A stretch of DNA of 16,012 nt from Hyphomicrobiales bacterium (GTDB lineage Bacteria; Pseudomonadota; Alphaproteobacteria; Rhizobiales; Beijerinckiaceae): the NCBI GenBank assembly GCA_028865375.1, contig JAGWKJ010000021.1, positions 1 through 16,012 of the forward strand, given 5' to 3'. The notes under the pieces were generated by a model, which was not told the DNA's origin, searched no databases, and saw only the letters and a list, made by a program, of their open reading frames with translations. Both the position numbers and the translations under genes were made by a program. Below, in pieces: positions 6,865-13,789 of the stretch (the first letter of the stretch is position 1; every line of letters begins with the position of its first letter).

Positions 6865-7821
6865 ATGTCGAAACGCGCCAAGGTGGCCTGCGCCGGCGAC
6901 CTGCTCGTCGAGTTCGTCGCGACCGAGCGCAACCTCCGTCACCGCCGCGCGACGACCTATGCCGGGCCGTTTCCGTCGGGCGCGGCGGGCATCTTCATCG
7001 ACCAGGCGGCGCAGGTCGGAGCGCAATGCCTGTTCGTCGGCGCGGTCGGCGACGATGCGTTCGGCGACGTCGTGATGGACCGCCTGACGGCGCACGGCGT
7101 GGACGCGCGGCTGATCGGCCGCATCGCCGGCGTGCCGACCGGCACCGCCTTCGTGAGCTACGACGACGACGGCGCGCGGGACTTCGTCTACAATATCGCG
7201 CTTTCCGCCGCCGCGCGCTTCGACGCGGGGCCGGCGGCGCTCGCCGCCTTGCGCGACTTCCGGCCCGACGCGTTCCACGTCTCCGGTTCGGCCCTCGGGG
7301 ACCCGACGATGGCCGCCAAGGTCCTCGCCATCTGCCGCTCGTTGCGCGAGGCGGGGACGGCGATCGCCTTCGACCCGAACCTGCGCAAGGAACTGGCGGG
7401 CGACCCCGGATATTTCACCGCCGTCGAGGAGGCGCTCGCGATGTGCTCGACGTTCCTGCCCAGCGAAACCGACGCCGAGGCGCTGTTCCCGGGTCGCTCG
7501 TTCGAGGGCATGTGCGCGGACCTGTTCGCCAAGGGCGTCGGGACCGTCGTGCTCAAGAAGGGCGACGAGGGTTGCGAGGGCGCGACGGCGCGCGGCGAGA
7601 CCGCCCGCTTCGACGCCCACCGCGTCGACGCGCTCGACCCCACCGGCGCCGGCGATTGCTTTTGCGCGACCTTCGTCGCGCTTCGCGCGGCCGGCCATTC
7701 CCTCGCCCATGCGATGGAACGGGCCAACGCCGCCGGCGCGCTGGCGGTGGGCGCGATCGGCCCCATGGAGGGCAATTCGTCGCTGGAGAGGATCGAATCC
7801 TTCTTGGCGACGCGCGCATGA
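6865..7821 (+). CDS. PfkB-family sugar kinase, probable ketohexose (tagatose) kinase
   Basis: The 318-residue protein is a ribokinase/PfkB-family ATP-dependent sugar kinase. It shows the N-terminal GDLLVEF, the substrate-side PSGAAGIF loop at 37-44, GAVGDDAFG at 59-67, and the PfkB signature DPTGAGDCF at 258-266 with catalytic Asp264 and the anion-hole GAGD. GGAGGC is a good ribosome binding site ten bases before the ATG. Its stop overlaps the gatZ start by four bases. PfkB kinases next to a PF08013 protein phosphorylate D-tagatose to D-tagatose 6-phosphate in Agrobacterium, so that is the leading assignment. A ketose 1-kinase, as in pathways using LacD/YihT-type aldolases, is the main alternative because such an aldolase is encoded two genes on. 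Confidence 0.88.
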   Translation: MSKRAKVACAGDLLVEFVATERNLRHRRATTYAGPFPSGAAGIFIDQAAQVGAQCLFVGAVGDDAFGDVVMDRLTAHGVDARLIGRIAGVPTGTAFVSYDDDGARDFVYNIALSAAARFDAGPAALAALRDFRPDAFHVSGSALGDPTMAAKVLAICRSLREAGTAIAFDPNLRKELAGDPGYFTAVEEALAMCSTFLPSETDAEALFPGRSFEGMCADLFAKGVGTVVLKKGDEGCEGATARGETARFDAHRVDALDPTGAGDCFCATFVALRAAGHSLAHAMERANAAGALAVGAIGPMEGNSSLERIESFLATRA

Positions 7822-9080
7822 GCGCCCTGCGGACATTGCGCGGGATCGTCGCGGAGGCCGGCGCGGGCCGGCGGCGCGGCCTTCCTTCGTGGTGCACCGC
7901 GCACGGGCCGACGTTGGCGGCCATCCTCGCGGCGCACCGCGGCGACGACGGGCCGATCCTCGTCGAGGCGACCTGCAACCAGGTCAACCATCGCGGCGGC
8001 TACACCGGCCTGGCGCCGGCGGATTTCCAGGCTTTCGTCCTCGGCCTCGCGGATCGCGCCGGCGTCGATCGCGCGCGCCTGATCCTCGGCGGCGACCATC
8101 TCGGCCCCAATCCGTGGAAAAGCCTTCCCGCCGCGCAGGCAATGGACGAGGCCCGCCGCATGGTGGACGCCTATGTCCGCGCCGGGTTCGGCAAGATCCA
8201 TCTCGACGCCAGCATGGCTTGCGCCGACGACGGCGATTTGCCGGAGGAGACGATCGCCGAGCGCGCGGCCGATCTGTGCGCCGTCGCCGAAGCCGCCGCG
8301 CAGGGCGCGGAGAAGCCGCTCTACGTCGTGGGCACCGAGGTACCGATCCCCGGCGGCGAGCTCTCCGCCCTGGACGCGCTCGCGGTGACGCCGCCGGAGG
8401 CCGCCCGCCGGGCCCGCGAACTCCATCGCGACGCCTTCGCGCGGCGCGGGCTGGGCGCCGCGACCGAGCGGACCATCGGGCTCGTCGTGCAGCCCGGCGT
8501 CGACATGGGCAACGACCAGGTGTTCGCCTTCGACCCGGCGAAGGCGGCGGCCCTCGCCGCCGGCGCCGATCTTCCGCCCGGCCTCGCCTTCGAGGCGCAT
8601 TCGACGGACTTCCAGACGGAGGCGGCGCTGTCGGCGCTGGTGGCGTCGCGGTTCGCGGTCTTGAAGGTCGGCCCCGCGCTGACCTTCGCCTACCGCGAGG
8701 CGACGTTCGCGATGGCGCAAATCGCCGCGACGCTGGGAATCGAACCCCGTCCGGGCGTGGTCGCCGCGCTCGAAGCGGCGATGGACGCCGACCCTTCGCA
8801 TTGGCGGCCCTATGTCGCCGAAGGCGACGGGACGCGCGTCGCCCGGCTTTACGGTCTCTCCGATCGCGTCCGCTATTACTGGGCCGCGCCGCCGGTCGCC
8901 CGCGCCTGCGCCGATCTCGAGGCGGCCATCGACGGCGCGACGATCCCGCACGGCCTGCTGTCGCAATTCGCCGACGACCCGTTCCTGGAACCCGCCGGAT
9001 CGCCGCTCTCCAAGCGGATCGTCGCCGCGAAGGTCGGCGCCGTGGTAGGACGCTATCGGCGGGCGTGCGGCGCGCCGTGA
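7818..9080 (+). CDS. gatZ: GatZ/KbaZ family (PF08013): D-tagatose-6-phosphate 4-epimerase or aldolase non-catalytic subunit
   Basis: The 420-residue product is a full-length member of the GatZ/KbaZ/AgaZ family. Recognisable segments are GLPSWCTAHGPTLAAIL near the start, ILVEATCNQVNHRGGYTGL, LILGGDHLGPNPWK, KIHLDASMACADD, YVVGTEVPIPGGE and a C-terminal block with RVRYYW and IPHGLLSQF. In enterobacteria GatZ stabilises the class II aldolase GatY; in Agrobacterium a homolog epimerises D-tagatose 6-phosphate at C4 to fructose 6-phosphate. No GatY/KbaY-type class II aldolase is encoded here, so the epimerase role is more likely. The ATG at 7818 overlaps the kinase stop (ATGA), which decides the start over upstream in-frame options inside the kinase gene. 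Confidence 0.9.
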   Translation: MSALRTLRGIVAEAGAGRRRGLPSWCTAHGPTLAAILAAHRGDDGPILVEATCNQVNHRGGYTGLAPADFQAFVLGLADRAGVDRARLILGGDHLGPNPWKSLPAAQAMDEARRMVDAYVRAGFGKIHLDASMACADDGDLPEETIAERAADLCAVAEAAAQGAEKPLYVVGTEVPIPGGELSALDALAVTPPEAARRARELHRDAFARRGLGAATERTIGLVVQPGVDMGNDQVFAFDPAKAAALAAGADLPPGLAFEAHSTDFQTEAALSALVASRFAVLKVGPALTFAYREATFAMAQIAATLGIEPRPGVVAALEAAMDADPSHWRPYVAEGDGTRVARLYGLSDRVRYYWAAPPVARACADLEAAIDGATIPHGLLSQFADDPFLEPAGSPLSKRIVAAKVGAVVGRYRRACGAP

Positions 9081-9111
9081 TGCGGCGCGCGGCGGGAACC
9101 GGAGGGACGAC

Positions 9112-10023
9112 ATGAAACGCATGACGACCGCGGAATTGCGCGGCTATCAGCGCATCTGCGACGACGACGGCATGGTCCTCACGGTCGCCTGCGACCAGCG
9201 CGGCGGCATCCGCAAGCTGCTGGCCCACGAGCCCGAGCGCCAGAAGGCGATCACCGACGCCATGCTGGGCGACGTCAAGGCCGACGTCGTTCGCCACCTC
9301 GCCGCGCACGCGCCCGGCGTGCTGCTCGACCCCGTCTGCGCGCTGCCCCGCGTCGTCGAAGAGGGCGCGCTGTCGCGCTCGACCGCGCTGATCGTCGGTC
9401 TCGACGCCTCGGGATACGACGAAGACGAGGCCGGCCATTGGCGCTCGCGGCTCGCGACCGGCATCGACGCGGCGCGCGCGCGCCGGCTCGGCGCCGAGGC
9501 CGGCAAGATCATGGTCTACCTGCGCGCCGACCGACCGGAGGCCTGCACGCACAACCTCGCGATCCTGCGGCATTGCATCGAGGATTTCGCCGCCGAGGAC
9601 ATGCTGCTGGTCGTCGAGTTCCTCACCCATCCGCTGCGCGGCGAGGCGCCGGAGGCCTATCGCGAGGCGATGCCGGCGCTGGTCGAAGGCGCCGCGCGGC
9701 TGTGCCTCGACCTCGGCGCCAAGCTGCTCAAGATCCCCTACCCCGGCTCGCGCGCCGCCTGCGAGGCGGTCACGAAGGTCGCCGGCGCCGTCCCATGGGC
9801 GGTGCTCTCGGCGGGCGTGGATCACGCCGCGTTCATGCCGCAGGTCGAGACGGCGCTGGCGGCGGGCGCTTCCGGCGTCATCGCCGGCCGCTCGCTTTGG
9901 AAGGACTGCGTATTCCTCGACCGCGCCAGGACGCGCGAGGCGCTGGTCGCCAAGGCCGTGCCGCGCCTGCGCGAGATCAAGTCCGCATTGGCGCGCCACG
10001 CGCGGCCGCGGGCGGCCGCCTGA
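9112..10023 (+). CDS. Class I aldolase of the LacD/YihT (tagatose-bisphosphate aldolase) family
   Basis: This 303-residue TIM-barrel protein aligns with LacD (tagatose 1,6-bisphosphate aldolase) and YihT (sulfofructose-1-phosphate aldolase). Shared landmarks are ACDQRGG at 26-32, the LGAKLLKIPYP strand with Lys207 as the likely Schiff-base lysine, VPWAVLSAGVD at 227-237 and AGASGVIAGRSLW at 241-253. Such enzymes cleave a ketose (bis)phosphate to dihydroxyacetone phosphate and a three-carbon aldehyde without metal. CGGAGGGACGAC gives a strong ribosome site before the ATG; the gap from gatZ is 31 bases. In this operon it may act on tagatose 1,6-bisphosphate or a ketose 1-phosphate produced by the PfkB kinase. 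I cannot tell sugar from sulfosugar specificity by eye; no other sulfoglycolysis gene is present. Confidence 0.85.
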   Translation: MKRMTTAELRGYQRICDDDGMVLTVACDQRGGIRKLLAHEPERQKAITDAMLGDVKADVVRHLAAHAPGVLLDPVCALPRVVEEGALSRSTALIVGLDASGYDEDEAGHWRSRLATGIDAARARRLGAEAGKIMVYLRADRPEACTHNLAILRHCIEDFAAEDMLLVVEFLTHPLRGEAPEAYREAMPALVEGAARLCLDLGAKLLKIPYPGSRAACEAVTKVAGAVPWAVLSAGVDHAAFMPQVETALAAGASGVIAGRSLWKDCVFLDRARTREALVAKAVPRLREIKSALARHARPRAAA

Positions 10024-10034
10024 GGTCGCGAACG

Positions 10035-10895
10035 ATGCGGGAGGCGATCGGCGTCGACGTCGGCGGCACGGGGATCAAGGCCCTGCGCGTCCGCGAGGAC
10101 GGCGCCGTGCTCGCCGAGAGCTCGGCGCCGACCGATCGGCGCGCGGAAGCGGCGCTGGCGCAGATCGACGCGTCGATCGCCGCGCTCGACGGCCCGGCGG
10201 TGAGCGCGATCGGGGTGGGCGTGCCCGGCCGCGTCGACGTCCGCGACGGCCGGATGCTGTCGGGCGGATACGTCGACCTGTCCGGCCCGCCGGTCCGGGA
10301 CCGCCTGCCTTCCGTCGCCGGCCGGGCCTTCCACCTCGACAACGACGCGGTTCTCGCGCTCGTCGGCGAGGCGCGCGCCGGCGCGGCGAAGGGCCTCGCC
10401 ACCGTCGCGATGTTGACCATCGGCACCGGCATCGGCGGCGCGGCGATCGCCGACGGCCGCGTCTTGCGGGGGGCCGGCGGGGCGGGTCATTTCGGTCATT
10501 TCACCGTCGAGCTGGACGGCGCGCCTTGCGTCTGCGGCCGGCGCGGGTGCTTCGAGGCGAGCGGCTCGGGCACGGCGCTGGGCGCGGCAATGCGGGCCGC
10601 CGGCCTGCCGCCGGACTTGCGCGCGGAAGACCTCGGCAGGCGCGACGACGCGGCGGCCCACGCCGTGCTCGACCGCTGGACGCGCGGCTTGCGCGCGGGC
10701 GTCGGGACGCTGGTCGCGGCGCTCGATCCCGGAACGATCGTGCTCGGCGGTTCGTTGGGTCCGGCGGCGGCCGAAGCGCTCGCGCGCGCGCCGGAAGCGT
10801 CGCCGTGGTTCGCCTGCTCGGTCCTCCCCGCCGCGTTCGGCTCGCGCGCCGGCGCCATCGGCGCGGCGTTGGCGGCGCTGGATCCGCCGCGATGA
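10035..10895 (+). CDS. ROK-family sugar kinase (glucokinase-like)
   Basis: The 286-residue product has the ROK kinase fold without a DNA-binding domain. The phosphate-1 motif GVDVGGTGIK starts at residue 6, the catalytic Asp104 lies in LDNDAVL, phosphate-2 GTGIGG is at 130-135, and the zinc site is His155, Cys165, Cys167 and Cys172 (CVCGRRGCFE). The sugar-binding ExGH motif reads HFGH (residues 152-155): the Glu that normally holds the sugar is His152. Kinase activity on a hexose or amino sugar is expected, with altered specificity. The start at 10035 is 11 bases after the aldolase stop, with a poor ribosome site, and its stop overlaps the next gene by four bases, so it is in the operon. Confidence 0.87.
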   Translation: MREAIGVDVGGTGIKALRVREDGAVLAESSAPTDRRAEAALAQIDASIAALDGPAVSAIGVGVPGRVDVRDGRMLSGGYVDLSGPPVRDRLPSVAGRAFHLDNDAVLALVGEARAGAAKGLATVAMLTIGTGIGGAAIADGRVLRGAGGAGHFGHFTVELDGAPCVCGRRGCFEASGSGTALGAAMRAAGLPPDLRAEDLGRRDDAAAHAVLDRWTRGLRAGVGTLVAALDPGTIVLGGSLGPAAAEALARAPEASPWFACSVLPAAFGSRAGAIGAALAALDPPR

Positions 10896-11434
10896 CCTTC
10901 GCGCTGCTCGTCAACGGCGTGCCCGCCTCGGGCAAGAGCGCGCTCGCCCGCGCGCTCGCCGACCGCACGGGATGGGCGGCGTTCGGCCTCGACACGGTGA
11001 AGGAAGCGTTGTTCGCGCATCTCGGCACGGGCGACCGCGAACACAACCGTCTGTTCGGGCGGGCGAGCTATCAGGCGATCTTCGCGGCCATCGGCGATTT
11101 TCCCGCGACCTCGGCGGTCATCGTCGACGCGTGGTTCGGCTTCCAGCCCGAACAGGTCCTGCGCGCACATCTCGCCCGCGCGCGCGTCGCCGACGCGGCG
11201 CAGGTCTGGTGCCACGCCCCGCCAGAGGTCGTACGCGACCGCTATCTCGCGCGCGTCGGGACCCGGCCGGCCGGCCATCTCGGCGCCGATTACGCGCCCG
11301 AGCTCGAAGCGCTGGCGCGCCGAGCCAAGCCGTTCGACGGCTTTCCGACCCTGACCGTGGACGCGACGGCCCCCTTCGACGTCGAGCGCATCGCGGCCTG
11401 GGCCGAGGGCGTGCGCCGCGCGACGCCGCCGTAG
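10892..11434 (+). CDS. Small P-loop ATPase/kinase (AAA_33/zeta-toxin-like)
   Basis: This 180-residue protein has a Walker A motif GVPASGKS at residues 9-16 directly after a short beta strand, and an acidic strand AVIVDAWFGF that would serve as Walker B. A basic segment RDRYLARVGTRP resembles a lid. The size and order match small nucleoside/metabolite kinases of the AAA_33 (zeta-toxin/gluconokinase-like) superfamily. The substrate is unknown; it could be a sugar or a nucleotide sugar, given that it is the last gene of a sugar operon and starts in an ATGA overlap with the ROK kinase. A toxin role is unlikely, as no antitoxin partner is visible. It stops 5 bases before the convergent stop of the epimerase gene. 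Confidence 0.75.
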   Translation: MTFALLVNGVPASGKSALARALADRTGWAAFGLDTVKEALFAHLGTGDREHNRLFGRASYQAIFAAIGDFPATSAVIVDAWFGFQPEQVLRAHLARARVADAAQVWCHAPPEVVRDRYLARVGTRPAGHLGADYAPELEALARRAKPFDGFPTLTVDATAPFDVERIAAWAEGVRRATPP

Positions 11435-11439
11435 CGCCG

Positions 11440-12147
11440 TCAGGTCGGCGGGGGCAGCCCGCGCAGCCAGGCGATGCGCGCGGCGAGATCGGGCGCGCCG
11501 AAGGCGAGCGAGCCCATCACGACCGTTTGCGCGCCGGCCGCGCGCAGCCCGGGCACGGTGTCGTCGCGGATGCCGCCGTCTGCCGCCAGCGTGACCCGCG
11601 CGCCCGCGCCATGCGCCGCGATCAGCGCGCGCGCCTCGCGCAGCCGCGCTTGCGCCGTCGGATCGAGGCCTTGGCCCTTCACGCCGATGCGCGTGCCCAA
11701 CAGCGTCAGGAACCGGATGCGCCCCAGGAACGGCGCCGCCGCGGCGACCGGCGTGTCGAGCCGCAGCACGATTCCCGCCGCGAGGCCGAGACCGTCGATC
11801 CGTGCGATGGCGTCGTGCGCGGCCGCGTTCTCCGCGTGGACGCTGATGAGGTCGGCGCCGGCCTCCGCGAATTGCCCTACTTGCGCGGCGAGGATCGCGT
11901 CGGCGACCATCAGGTGGACGTGCAGCGGCTTGGCCGTGAGCCGCCGGATCGCCGCCACCAGATCGGGAAACAGCAGCAAAGCCGACGAAAAATGGCCGTC
12001 GGCGGCGTCGAGGTGATGGAGGTCGGCGAACGGCTCGGCGCGCGCCACGTCGTCTGCCATGCGCGCGAGATCCGCGGACCACAGCGAAAACTCCGCCAGC
12101 AGGCGGCCCTTGGGCAAGGCGTCGATCCAGCCGCGCGGCGGTCTCAT
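11440..12147 (-). CDS. Ribulose-phosphate 3-epimerase family protein (allulose-6-phosphate epimerase-like)
   Basis: The 235-residue TIM-barrel protein keeps the metal ligands of ribulose-phosphate 3-epimerase: His45 and Asp47 in HLDAADGHF, His78 in VHLMV, and Asp190 in AADGGI, where the Asp is the usual base. The phosphate loop between strands 6 and 7 reads LLGTRIGVKGQGLDP (150-162) rather than the NPGFGGQ of true Rpe, so the substrate probably differs from ribulose 5-phosphate. AlsE-like enzymes epimerise allulose 6-phosphate to fructose 6-phosphate at C3; that activity would fit this locus. The ATG overlaps the hydrolase stop (ATGA). It is the last gene of the minus-strand operon. The housekeeping rpe of the pentose phosphate pathway is presumably elsewhere. 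Confidence 0.85.
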   Translation of the reverse strand: MRPPRGWIDALPKGRLLAEFSLWSADLARMADDVARAEPFADLHHLDAADGHFSSALLLFPDLVAAIRRLTAKPLHVHLMVADAILAAQVGQFAEAGADLISVHAENAAAHDAIARIDGLGLAAGIVLRLDTPVAAAAPFLGRIRFLTLLGTRIGVKGQGLDPTAQARLREARALIAAHGAGARVTLAADGGIRDDTVPGLRAAGAQTVVMGSLAFGAPDLAARIAWLRGLPPPT

Positions 12148-12953
12148 GGCATCAGTCCTTCCAGGAATTGCGCGAGCGCGGCCCGCACCTCGGCGAGGTG
12201 GCGCGCCCTGTCGTCGGCCTTGGCGGCGACCTCGACGAAGCGCGCGCCCGGGATCGCGCGGGCGAGGTCGCGGGCGAACCCGATCGGATGCGCCGCGTCG
12301 CGCCGGTTGCCGACGACGATCGTCGGCTTGCCGATGCGCGCCGCGTCCTCGGCGTCGATGCCGGGACCGTCACGCGCGATCCGGCGCAGGAGCTCGGCGG
12401 TCGCGGACGCGGGCTCGCGGGCGAAAAATCCCTCGAACGTGGCGAGGTTGTCGGGCGCCTCGCGCGCGAGGCGGGCGGCGAGGTCGCTCGCCCTGAACAG
12501 CGCCAATCCGCGCGCCGGCCCGTGCGCGGCGAGAAGGTCGCCGACCTCGCCATACATCGCCATGTTCGGCGGCGCCGCCTCGAACAGCCAGGCGGGGCGC
12601 ACGAGCGCGAGCGCTCGCACGAGATCGGGCCGCACGACCGCCAGCCGCAGCGCGATCGCCGCGCCCATCGAGATGCCGCCCACGACGACCGGCGCGCGCG
12701 CGCGCGCCTCGATCCAAGCCGCCAGCGCGTCCGCGTAGCGCGCGATCGACGGGCGCGCGGGGTCGCCCGGCGGCGAACGGCCGTGGCCCGGCATTTCCAG
12801 GGTGGCGCGCCGCCATCCCGCGCCGCGCGGAAACGCGTCGGCGGCCTGGGCTGCGTCGCCGCACAGGCCGTGCTGGAACGCGAAGACGGGGCCCTCGCCT
12901 TCCTCGTCGACGGCGATGGGGTCGCCCTCGAAGGCGAAGTCGCGCGCGCTCAT
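12144..12953 (-). CDS. Alpha/beta-hydrolase, possible lactonase/esterase
   Basis: The 269-residue product is a canonical alpha/beta-hydrolase fold protein. The oxyanion loop is FQHGLCGD (residues 26-33), followed by EMPGHGRS; the nucleophile elbow GISMG at 93-97 places the catalytic Ser95. Asp219 in VVGNRRDAAHP is the probable acid and His252 in DRARHL the probable base. There is no signal peptide, so it acts in the cytoplasm. Family members near 270 residues include 3-oxoadipate enol-lactonase-like enzymes and general esterases. In an operon behind a Gfo/Idh/MocA dehydrogenase, opening a sugar lactone or removing an ester group is reasonable, but this is inference from neighbours. Both ends overlap neighbouring genes by four bases, so the start is well fixed. 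Confidence 0.85.
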   Translation of the reverse strand: MSARDFAFEGDPIAVDEEGEGPVFAFQHGLCGDAAQAADAFPRGAGWRRATLEMPGHGRSPPGDPARPSIARYADALAAWIEARARAPVVVGGISMGAAIALRLAVVRPDLVRALALVRPAWLFEAAPPNMAMYGEVGDLLAAHGPARGLALFRASDLAARLAREAPDNLATFEGFFAREPASATAELLRRIARDGPGIDAEDAARIGKPTIVVGNRRDAAHPIGFARDLARAIPGARFVEVAAKADDRARHLAEVRAALAQFLEGLMP

Positions 12954-13789
12954 CGCGCCGGCTCCGCGGCGCCCAGCGCGCCGCGCAGGAACGTCGCGAC
13001 GCGCGCGGCGTCTCCCGCTCCGAACCCGTGCGCCACGACGGGGCCGCGATAGCCCGCGCGGGAGAGCGCGCCGAAGAAATGCGGGAAGTCGATCACGCCC
13101 GCGCCCGGCGCCGCGAATCCGCCGTCGGCGGCGCGATCCTTGGCGTGCGCGAGCGCGACGAATGGCGCCAATTCGCCGATCGCGCGGTCGATCAGCGCCC
13201 GTCCGCGGTCGGCCGGCGCGACCTCGAACAGGTTCGCCGGATCGAGCACGATGCGGATGCGGTCGGCGCCGAGTTCCCCGATCAATCGGCGCGCGCGCTC
13301 CGGCGAGCTCACGACGTTGGCGAGTTCCGGCTCGACGCCGAGGAAGACGCCATTCCGCTCGGCCACCGGGAGGATGCGCGCGAACTCCGCCACCATCTCG
13401 CGCCACGCCGCCGACCCGGAATTGTCCGGATGCGTGCGCCATTGGTCCGCGGGATCGAGGCTCCCCGTGCACAACGTCACGAGCGACGCGCCCATCGCGC
13501 GCGCGGCGCCCGCGACGGCGGCGAGACCGGCGCGGCCGCTCGCCCGGCGTGCCGGGTCGGGGTCGACCATGTTGTAGGTCGCCGAGACCGCGACGATTTC
13601 CACGCCCGTCGCGCGCGCCGCGGCCGCGACGGCGGCCGCCGTCGTCCCGTCGATCGCCTCGGGCAGCGACGGCAGGCCCGAGCACGCCATGTTGTATTGC
13701 ACCGCCTCGAAGCCCGCCGACTTGGCCGCGCCCAGCGCGGCGGCGGGCGTCGCGCCCTCGAAGGTCTTGGCGAAGATCCCGAGCCGCAT
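12950..13789 (-). CDS. Sugar phosphate isomerase/epimerase (xylose isomerase-like TIM barrel)
   Basis: This 279-residue protein belongs to the AP endonuclease 2/xylose isomerase-like superfamily (PF01261), which includes IolE, hydroxypyruvate isomerase and D-tagatose 3-epimerase. Metal ligands read as Glu153 (GVEPE), Asp183 (VLDPANL) and His215 (ALAHAKD). The fourth ligand, often Glu in a VIE strand, is His244 in VVAHGF, a variant also known to me from related sugar isomerases. The N-terminus MRLGIFAKTF fits the first barrel strand. Its ATG overlaps the dehydrogenase stop by one base (TGATG). It may epimerise a free ketose at C3 or isomerise a keto-sugar from the dehydrogenase. Which of these is not decided by the sequence. 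Confidence 0.87.
   Translation of the reverse strand: MRLGIFAKTFEGATPAAALGAAKSAGFEAVQYNMACSGLPSLPEAIDGTTAAAVAAAARATGVEIVAVSATYNMVDPDPARRASGRAGLAAVAGAARAMGASLVTLCTGSLDPADQWRTHPDNSGSAAWREMVAEFARILPVAERNGVFLGVEPELANVVSSPERARRLIGELGADRIRIVLDPANLFEVAPADRGRALIDRAIGELAPFVALAHAKDRAADGGFAAPGAGVIDFPHFFGALSRAGYRGPVVAHGFGAGDAARVATFLRGALGAAEPAR

Noticed and set aside
6865..10023. A sulfoquinovose (sulfo-EMP) pathway, suggested by the PfkB kinase and YihT-like aldolase
   Set aside because: No sulfoquinovosidase, YihS-type isomerase or sulfolactaldehyde reductase is visible, and a GatZ protein points to tagatose chemistry; kept only as a minor alternative for the aldolase.
10892..11434. The P-loop protein as a zeta-type toxin
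   Set aside because: No epsilon-like antitoxin is adjacent and it is translationally coupled inside a sugar operon.
12954..13685. A fused 513-residue protein ahead of the hydrolase
   Set aside because: The upstream part is low-complexity and overlaps the isomerase gene; the ATG at 12953 in an ATGA overlap gives a standard hydrolase.
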